A stretch of 64,000 nt of DNA from Epiperipatus broadwayi (Eukaryota; Onychophora; Udeonychophora; Euonychophora; Peripatidae): NCBI GenBank assembly GCA_028023455.1, contig JAQFVV010006337.1:1971001-2035000 (forward strand), read 5' to 3'. Positions 56,251-64,000 of the stretch are shown one piece after another. The notes below the pieces were generated by a model that had not been told where the DNA came from, did no database searches, and worked only from the letters and a program-made list of their open reading frames with translations. Positions within the stretch are counted from its first letter, which is position 1, and each line of letters opens with the position of its first letter. The translations under genes and the position numbers were made by a program.

Positions 56251-56346
56251 CATTTATATCTAAATCAGCTGTATTTTGTTTATTTCTTACATTCTGTCCA
56301 TTATTTTTCTTTTTGGCAATATTGCAATTTAAAACCCTACCCCTCT

Positions 56347-57062
56347 TTATAAGTTTCCCAAACTATAATATTTTTTATAAATCAAATTCCCTAATACTTC
56401 ATTTCCTTGTTTTGCTAAGTGCAATCCATCTTTACTATACAACTCCCTCTTGCTAATAAAAAAATCCCACACATCCACAAACATAACATTATTTCTCTCA
56501 CATAATTTTTTCAATCTCTCATTTATAGAAAATGCCCTATCTAACATATACCTATTGTCAAACCTTAGTAATAATCTAACTATTCCTACTCTTCCTTTAA
56601 TTTTATTCAAATTACTAATCAATTCTATGTACTCATCCATTACTCTCTCTGATGATTCTCACAAATTATTTGTCTCTACCATAACATAAACATCTCTACT
56701 ATCTTGTTTCTTTACCTTATCTGTAACATCCCTAATTCTAGCTCCAGGCAAAATATTATTAGCATAACTGTTTCTGTTTTCCTTACCATTATATCTCCAC
56801 ATCTTCTAATTAGTGAGTCTCCTATCAATGCTGTGTCTTAGTTAACTTTTTCTACTTTATCTGTGACATTCTCTTCCACCTTCTTAACTTTCTTATCTAA
56901 TTCCTTATCATTTCTATTCATTAATTCCTTAATCTGCTCACACTTCATCTCTAATGATTTTAATTTTGCTTCTACATTCTTTACCTCTTTCTGTATCTTG
57001 CTTATTCTTTGGCTAACCATCTCCATTGCACTACTTATTTTGTCATCCATATTTCTTGTCAC
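56347..57062 (-). pseudogene. CR1 ORF1: coiled coil + SGNH esterase-like domain
   Basis: 57062-56838 is a heptad-rich coiled coil (MEMVSQRISKIQKEVKNVEA). It is followed, with a stop and frameshifts, by an SGNH hydrolase: block I LIGDSLIRRCGD (about 56800-56836, nucleophile Ser in GDSL), GARIRDV, then VMVETNN at the third block, and in 56640-56347 the last block SKDGLHLAKQGNEVLG with Asp and His of the triad. Coiled coil plus esterase is the known ORF1 layout in CR1-group LINEs; the esterase is proposed to act on membrane or lipid contacts of the RNP. Triad Ser, Asp and His positions are recognisable, but the gene is broken. Confidence 0.8.
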
Positions 57063-57180
57063 TTCTTTAAAAACATATTCTATCTTCCTCAGCTACATTT
57101 TGATCCATTTCTCCTGACTTTCTCTTTAGACTATTTATACTTCGAAACAATTTTTTAATCTCTTTTATCACATTTTACAA

Positions 57181-57761
57181 ATGATCTACATAACCATACA
57201 CTATCATTATATGCACATTGTGGGATACAAATGCAATCCATATTCCTTTTCAATTATGATTTCTGTACTATTCTTCAAACCCCTTATATAGAAAAGGAGA
57301 AAAACTTTTCTTTTTTTTTAATGGTAATCGATGAACACATGCTTCCTAACCTTGCGCTTCAAATAAATCACTCTTTCTTAAATTGAAAAATTATTTAGTA
57401 ACAAACAGTGCCACCCTCTAATGTCAAAAATATCCTAGAATACTTATTGAAATGGTACCCATATTAAATACATTTATAATATTCAGAAATAAAAATATAT
57501 GCAGTTTGTATCCCAAAACATGTTTAAATGTATATAATAAGGTTGGTTAATCAAACAAGGGTGTGACTAATAAACACATCTAGTCACCATATCAATGCAT
57601 AAAAAAAAAAAAACCATCATTGTGACACTACACATTATTTGTTACAAAACAGGTTCTCTTCAGGTAATCGTGAAAACTAATATCAGTCACTATATTTATC
57701 GTATTAATTTTTGAATGCATCCATGATGTAATTAAATATATGATTCCATGCATTTACCAAT
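57181..57761. other. AT-rich DNA, no feature recognised
   Basis: No gene or repeat unit recognised. Confidence 0.5.
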
Positions 57762-57870
57762 GGGGTGTCCAATCTGTGGCCCAGAATGACTATGAATGCA
57801 GTTCAATGCAAAATCATTTTTGTGTGATTATGTGTCGCAATACAATTAAAATACACATATGTATGCATTC
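57762..57870 (+). mobile_element. hAT non-autonomous element, left-end fragment
   Basis: CAATGGGGTGTCCAATCTGTGGCCCAGAATGACTATGAATGCAG-type sequence is a common hAT-family terminus; here only the first 100 bp or so are recognisable, and no matching right end or duplication was found. Confidence 0.5.
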
Positions 57871-58850
57871 AAATATAATGTCAAACATCCAACTAGTTTT
57901 GTTTCTTTTTTTTACTTTTATAATATATATATATATTGTGCCCTTTTGTATGGGTCTCCATAAATTGTTATATCAATTTGTTAAAAAAATTTTAAATTTA
58001 AGATATATTATAGCTATATGATGTTGATTTTATTTATAATAATCTTTCAAAAGTTTAACTAAAGTAAACTATGAATATTTGATATGTGAAATTGTGCTAA
58101 TATTTGAGAGAGACGTTTCAGTAAAAAAAATGATAATATTATATGGTTGGGAAAACTGGCCATGATCAATACTGCATTAATAAGTTTTGTAAATAAATGT
58201 TTAAAGCTAAAAGTTTAAAAAAAGACAAGTTAAAATTAAATGCATATATATTTATTATTGATAAAGATTAATATTTAGTAAGTGAATATAAATATTTTTG
58301 TTATTAATAGTATATAATAGAAGATTAATATTTGATTTTATAATATCGAATTATTATTTTAAAGTTGTTATAGTATATTATTTGTTTTAAAAAATATTTA
58401 TTTTATAAAATTGAATTGTTAGTTTATTTTTAGATAATTACAAGCGTTTATATCTGTGTTGTAAATCAGGTGACAGATAGACATATGTACACATATGCTT
58501 GTAAGTTTTTTTAGTAAAGTTGCAAAACTGTTTTAAAATTCTATTATAAAATTTATAAATATTATATTGGCTATCACGAGATAAAAATAAAAATAATTAG
58601 TGTGAAATATTAAATCTGATTTTTAAAATACTGTTTAAAAAATATAATGAATAAAAATAGACTTAGTTTGTTTAGAAAAATAGTCTTATAAAAGTTAAAA
58701 GTGAAATAAAGTAAAACATATATTTTTAAAAAATGTTTAATGGATTTAAATAAATGATAAAAATTAATTTAAGAATTAAATAGTGTAATAAATAATAAAT
58801 ATTAAATAAGTCATTATTTATTTTTAATTTTGTATTGTTGGTAAGATATG
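57871..58850. other. AT-rich DNA, no feature recognised
   Basis: Strongly AT-rich with (TA)n near 57925. Nothing coding. Confidence 0.5.
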
Positions 58851-61430
58851 TAAATAGGCAAGCAAGGTGATTGTTTAATTTACCAATCAAGTGGGTAATT
58901 TATTCCGGTATAAAAACGGAGGTTCAATTGTTCAGGAGGGTGATTGTAATTTCTTTTAAGTGAAGTGAGCTATTAAATATAGCTAAGTAAAAAATTATAG
59001 ACGCTCTCGTAATAGTTTCTTAATTTATAAGAGAGTAGTTTTAAATAATTTTATAAAAGTTTACCGTTAAATATGCAGTGCTAATTTATTTATAATTCCC
59101 TATTGATCGTCTCTATCAAGGCTCAATTTTACTATCAAGTAATCATGAAAATATCGTATAATGATAAAATGTGTTGGAAACTTTATATTAAAAATATAGT
59201 GAACGCTGGATTAACTAAGAGAATTACTAGTTGGATAAAAATAATATATTGGACCTTATATGAATTTAAAAGTTGATTATAATTAATTTTTATAAATAAA
59301 TATTTTAAAGAAAGATAAATACTTCTTTATGAAGAAAGTATTTTAAATTATATATTTTAATATATCTTTTGGTAAAGATATGGAAATTAATAATAATTGC
59401 AGAAATACTTGCCTTATTAAGTCTTTGTTATTTAAAAGACTAGATGTTGATAGCTTTTAAAAAAACTGATAATTCGGAAATTTAATTGATAAATAAATAC
59501 TTATAAAAACGTTATAATATTTAAATTCTATATGCTGGTTATATAGAAAAATTTAAAAAATGTTTTGCTGAATATTTTTAAGAAATGCGCAAAGAAGTAT
59601 ACGTGGATATCCAAGTCAATTTTTATAAAACTTAGATTAAACATTTAACTATTGATTAATCCTAGGAAGATAATAACTTTTAAATAAATCCGGATCCTAT
59701 AAACTGTTTTAATTATTATTTTGTTTCTTTATGGTGGAACTTATTTTATCTTATTTTTTTTTAAAAAAAAAACGTTTTCATTTATTTCATAAAAACTGTT
59801 TAAACACGTGATGTACCGGAAAAGGAAGTGATGTTGGTAAAATGTTGTGCCTAGGAAAAAAAGAACAATTGTGGGTGGAAAGAAGACACCGTTGGATTTT
59901 ATGTAACATATTTTGTTTTCTTAACTAACATAGATATTTAATTATTTATTGATCTATTAAAGATAAGAGAGGTACATTTTAAAAATAACTACATATTAAT
60001 ATAACACTTAATTTCATAAAGTTTATTTTTTTATATAATTTTACAACACGTAATATTTTAAGAATAATTGTTGAGTATAAATGTGATATTATTTTGTAAA
60101 ACTATAATCCTGGAGGACATCGTTTGGCTGATTATAAATTGGAGTATCATTTATGGTAATAATTATATAATATTAATAATTTAATGTATTTTGCTTTGTT
60201 TTCTTTAGATAAACCAAATATTATTTGATTGTTGAGTGAATGTATAAATATTTAAAGAATATACACGCATAATATCATTAATAATAGTCTTATTTTGATA
60301 TGCATACTTTATTTTATAATATAAATTTATTACAACGTAATAAGAGTTATCCAGAAATAATTATATGATTCTTTCGTGAATACACTTTAATGTTTCTGTT
60401 ACAATATTAGGAATTTGATTTATTATATTAGTATGAGTCATTTATATTTATTTTCAAGTTAGTAAGAATTAAAAAAAATATATCTATATTTTTTTTTTTT
60501 TATTAGACAAGTTAAATTAATTTTATATAGAAATTTATATTTTGTTTGAAGGGTTTATCATATATAGATGATGAGATATAAGAGAGTTTGGATAGTTATT
60601 TTTTTTTAAAAAATTGGTAAGCTGATACTGAAGTTAAATAAGATTAGAATGATACTTGAAGATAGGATTTTATTAAGAGGGATAGGAATAACAAGTAAAG
60701 AAGAGTAGAAGTTTAAATGGAAAAGAATCATAGAATTTTATTTTAATATAATAACTTTATAAAATTGGTAATTTATAAATAAAAATTTTGTCTTCACAAA
60801 ATTGTTGAATAATTTTTAAATATTATTTTAAGAAAAGAACATATATGTATTGCATATTTTGGTAAGACATATATTATGAAATTACATCAGAATGAAGTAA
60901 ATAATTATGTAATCAATAAAAGTCACATAATATTACAAAGTTATATCAATCTATACATTAGTTGATATTTAGTTAATGCTAATAATAAATGTAATACATA
61001 ATAGTTACATTATAATAGAAATAGCTATAATACTTAAATGGAGTAGCATTTTAATTGTTAAAGTTTGTTTATTTTACATGTGCTACATAAGTGATATTTT
61101 ACATAAAAGCCTTTTTATTGTACTAAGTGATTATAAATGATATTTAGTAAAATATAAGTTCATAAACTCAATTAAATGTTACTGATAAAACATTTAAGAA
61201 ATGTATGGATTATTTATTTTGGATTATGGAAATCATAACAATGTAAGAATCTTGTATTATTATTATTTTTCTTATTTTTATTTTTCTTGATTTCCACTTG
61301 TAATGTAAATAATGTATATAAGTTGTTTATTAAAGTTGATGTAAATAAATTTGTTTAAGTTGTTTTAAAAGTGTGTCGAATTCATTATTTTGCACCACAG
61401 CATTTGACAACAGATAATTTGAATAAAACA
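58851..61430 (+). other. AT-rich block with promoter-like start and polyadenylation-like end
   Basis: A GC-richer patch has a TATA box (CCGGTATAAAAACGG, about 58905-58919) followed by GTTCAGGAGGG. About 2.4 kb later come an AATAAA (near 61344) and TTGCACCACA. No protein is encoded. This could be a large LTR or a non-coding transcription unit; termini and target duplication were not found. Confidence 0.3.
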
Positions 61431-63233
61431 TAATATTTGCACAATATGAATTAAATTATTATTATTATTATTTTTTAAAAAGAAATACAGTATTTTCTTA
61501 ATATAATTTATAGAAATTCATTGACATTAACATGTTATGTTATAATGGTCACAAAATAGTTATAATGCACAATATAAGAGTATAATATTATTTATTGCCA
61601 CATATTATTAAATTATAAGATTTTATTATATTCTTAATTAAGATACTATATGAAGATAAAAGACATGTAGATGATTTACTTGTTTTCTTAATGATTAGTA
61701 GTATAATAAAATAGATAAGGTTAACTTATACACTGGAGATTGTTATTTTAGTTATTTATTATTATTATAAGTTAGGTGTAGTTAGGTTTGATATTAAATC
61801 CCTTATCATGCCTATCTGCAAGAAGTATTATTACTTTAAGATAATTAAAAGAACCTGAGATTATTTAGTTATATTTCTTTGATAAAAAGATTGAGATTTA
61901 TTTATTATTATTATTGAAGTTAGTTAATTTTTATAAAAGACATAGGAGTGCTATAGATGTATTAGTGAGATAATAAAGAGGTAATAGTATTCTTATGCCA
62001 TTGAGATAATATCTTAGAAGATATGGCCTCAATGTAAATTCAATTACCACTTGTAACTTCACTTCATAGTCTCATGATTTAATAAATACTTATTTAATTA
62101 GTGCATGATATTGAACCATATTAATTTTCTGTTAGTTGTACTAAATCTGATAAGATATAGTATTATAAAAATATATTAATAATAGTTATACATATTTTAG
62201 CCGAGCATAACGATTTAATTGAGCTAGTCATATTTTAAGTTATATTATATATTTCTGGAAGTGAGGGTACAATATATATATATATAAACATCAATGGTGT
62301 GTTATTACTTAGATATGTACATTTTCTAAATTAATGATCACAAACTTAGAATCTCCTTGACAATATTAAAAGACTCTCCAGATGGGTTGCTACATTATTA
62401 GAATTATTTAAAGATTTTTGTGCTTATCTATAATGCCAGATATCACAAGAAATTTATGCATAGACCTTTTTTTTTTTTAGCTTATTAGCTTTTGGAAATA
62501 TTTGTATATTTAAAGTGCGAACGAAGACAACTCTTCTTTTCTCAATATCAACTAGAGATGCCAAAAAATTGGACACACCCGATTTACAGTATATATATAT
62601 AAACACTCATTTATTTTATATATATACTTCTGTGTAGTCTTTTTAATTATTAACATGAGTGATTTTAAAATATTTTTTTCCATGTTTTATCTTTTTATTT
62701 TTCTCCCATTCTAATTATCAATAATGTATCTTCGAAAAAATGGCGAGCTTTCTAAATAACTAATTCATTTTTATTTATTTCTTTGTTTTATTGTGATGCC
62801 CCCCCCCCAATACTTTAGTTCTATGGATGTCACTATCTAATTTCTGTTTTATATGCATCCAAAAAGTTGTTTTTACCCCAAATAAAGCTGTTATCTTTTT
62901 AATAAATGTGGACAATTTTACAAATTTTTCACATTCGTAAAAATATTTAGCTTTTGTTATTATACTATGAAAATATGTGTAAATAAATCTATAAAAACAA
63001 AGTAAACTAGTTACTAAATAATAATATATTTAAAAAAAGTAAATACACTATATTCTTGCATAACTTTAAACATATTTTTATTGTACTTAATATTTAATTC
63101 TAATTAGACAGCATAATTTACAAAAAGTGTTACTTGCAATTAACAAACTTTCATTTGAAATTATAATTTAATTTTTTAAAATCCACAAAAAGCATGAATA
63201 AAAAGCTCAGCTTAATAAATGGAAGAAGCATAC
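61431..63233. other. AT-rich DNA, no feature recognised
   Basis: No gene, repeat unit or transposon terminus recognised; a C9 run near 62801. If the exon at 63234-63352 is real, this is intron. Confidence 0.5.
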
Positions 63234-63352
63234 CTTTGCCAATTCATTTTCTATAATATCACTTCTCATCTGTGCTGCATCTAACTGTGTATAAAATCGA
63301 GCACCAATCATAGGCATTATGTCATTTACACTTCGAACACCTCGTGTTTGTC
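63234..63352 (-). CDS. Candidate host exon (unrecognised conserved-looking protein)
   Basis: Minus-strand exon of 119 bp with a good acceptor (TTTGCTGTCAG|GACAAAC) and donor (GCAAAG|GTATGC). It encodes QTRGVRSVNDIMPMIGAR, FYTQLDAAQMRSDI and IENELAK, starting two bases from the end of a codon and ending in phase 0. The sequence is compositionally balanced, has helix-like spacing of charged and hydrophobic residues, and lacks any transposon motif. I do not recognise the protein. The flanking translation on both sides (HLLS, FHISSYLL) is intronic. With the exon at 20360-20478 on the same strand it could belong to one gene, but the phases do not join directly, so other exons would be needed. Confidence 0.6.
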
Positions 63353-63720
63353 CTGACAGCAAATAACTTGAAATATGAAATAAAAAAAGAATAAAAATAT
63401 ATTTGTGTTTATGTCTGTTTAAATACATGCATAAATGTACTACTATGTTTATGAATAATGTTTTTGAGATTAACATATGTCAACTGTTTAAATATAATTA
63501 AATGGCCCACTAATATCAGCAAATAGCAATACATTTTTATAGTTAGATGGCCTTTGCTAAAAGGGATAAATTCCTTATCAATCAGAAATATATATAAAAT
63601 AGTTGTATTTATATATTGAACTTTTTCCATCATCTAATTAATATAAAGTATTTAATGTCTTTAGAAAAATTTAACTTTATTTAAATTTTCAAAGTACATT
63701 CAACTGTTAGTAATAGCACA
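63353..63720. other. AT-rich DNA upstream of exon candidate
   Basis: No feature recognised; presumed intron if the exon is real. Confidence 0.45.
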
Positions 63721-63721
63721 C

Positions 63722-63847
63722 AGGTTAGTTCTTCAGGTATTACTGGCCAGACATGTGACAGTTCTAGCATGGGAATCAAACCTGAACTTGTAGATTTTTG
63801 AATATCGAATTTTAAGTAATGCTCTAACCAAATGATCCACCTTGCCA
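63722..63847 (-). mobile_element. tRNA-derived SINE, minus copy
   Basis: Minus strand has a Pol III A box TGGTTAGAGC (63821-63830) and B box GGTTTGATTCC (63772-63782) at tRNA-like spacing, followed by CATGCTAGAACTGTCAC shared with the plus copy. It starts at GCCAACGG/CCGTTGGC, the point where the two copies meet. Confidence 0.75.
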
Positions 63848-63950
63848 ACGGCTTAATTGATTAGAGTGTTACTTTAAAATTCAATATTCAAGAATTTAAG
63901 GGTCTAAATTTCAATTCCCATGCTAGTACTGTCACTGGTCAGGTGAGTGA
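63843..63950 (+). mobile_element. tRNA-derived SINE, plus copy
   Basis: Plus-strand relative: A box TTGATTAGAGTG (63857-63868), decayed B box ATTTCAATTCCC (63908-63919), then CATGCTAGTACTGTCAC. The two SINEs are head to head with 5' ends touching, forming an imperfect inverted repeat of about 225 bp. Confidence 0.7.
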
Positions 63951-64000
63951 CAAGTAAAGAAAATAGGAGAAAAATATTTCTCAAAATATTGTGCATATAC

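Larger units (their letters stand above)
54939..57180 (-). mobile_element. CR1-like LINE copy 4, 5' half of element retained, RT deleted
   Basis: 3' part (54939-55890) matches copies 1-3: tail motif, CNLCKEGIENISHLLIE and KVQREVKRHA. At about 55890 it jumps directly to the N-terminal end of ORF2 (endonuclease) and then ORF1, skipping RT palm and fingers. This is the only copy in the window that shows the family's ORF1. Confidence 0.82.

Noticed and set aside
1-64000. Assigning the window to a particular phylum such as cephalopod molluscs
   Set aside because: LINE, hAT and microsatellite content fits several invertebrate groups, and no lineage-diagnostic SINE or gene was recognised.

Overview
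This 64-kb window is AT-rich metazoan DNA with no bacterial-type genes, operons, rRNA, CRISPR arrays or canonical tRNA genes. It looks like intronic or intergenic DNA of a repeat-rich invertebrate. Nearly every coding signal is a transposable-element relic: CR1-like LINEs whose ORF1 carries a coiled coil and an SGNH-esterase-like domain, Tx1/L1-like LINEs with a gag-like zinc-knuckle ORF1, an RTE-like LINE, Ty3/gypsy-like LTR sequence, hAT elements, and an unclassified DNA-transposon family. The species cannot be fixed from sequence alone. Two short spliced-looking exon candidates on the minus strand (20360-20478 and 63234-63352) could be host exons; if they belong to one gene, most of the window would be intron.

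Layout. 1-2.3 kb: unique AT-rich DNA. 2.3-4.3 kb: CR1 copy 1. 6.3-17.3 kb: three Tx1-like LINE copies head to tail on the minus strand, each 5' end abutting the trinucleotide microsatellite tail of the next; the middle copy keeps an open 506-codon ORF1 and is split by a 2.2-kb TGTAACGA...TCGTTACA element read here as a solo LTR. 17.3-21.3 kb: mostly anonymous, with a diverged tandem duplication and one exon candidate. 21.4-25.5 kb: RTE-like LINE split by a 1.6-kb DNA transposon with long terminal inverted repeats and an exact 8-bp target duplication. 26.9-34.5 kb: CR1 copy 2, split by a 4.9-kb LTR-retrotransposon derivative that ends in a 3.3-kb inverted palindrome. 34.5-43.8 kb: CR1 copy 3, split by a second TGTAACGA solo LTR and by a full-length 6.1-kb Tx1-like LINE with a 17-bp target duplication. 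45.2-53.1 kb: a GATA/GATG-type microsatellite tract interrupted by a 2.3-kb array of 409-bp repeats and by a 4.1-kb hAT element that itself holds a 1.7-kb DNA transposon. 53.7-54.5 kb: a 368-bp hAT deletion derivative and an 80-bp retroposed small RNA. 54.9-57.2 kb: CR1 copy 4. 57.8-64 kb: AT-rich DNA, a hAT end fragment, the second exon candidate and a head-to-head pair of tRNA-derived SINEs.

The most notable object is the 45.3-47.6 kb array. Each 409-bp repeat carries a complete type I hammerhead ribozyme motif: core CTGACGA...GAA, three stems, an AUC cleavage triplet and a stem I internal loop. It therefore looks like a metazoan retrozyme, a small non-autonomous retroelement that propagates through self-cleaved circular RNA. 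The array flips orientation in the middle, and its inverted half contains short matches to sequencing-adapter sequence, so its large-scale architecture needs independent confirmation even though the ribozyme motif recurs in all five copies that span it.

The nesting gives a relative chronology: CR1 and RTE LINEs are oldest, Tx1-like LINEs, LTR elements and DNA transposons are inserted into them, and the GGTANTCATCT transposon is younger than the hAT it interrupts.
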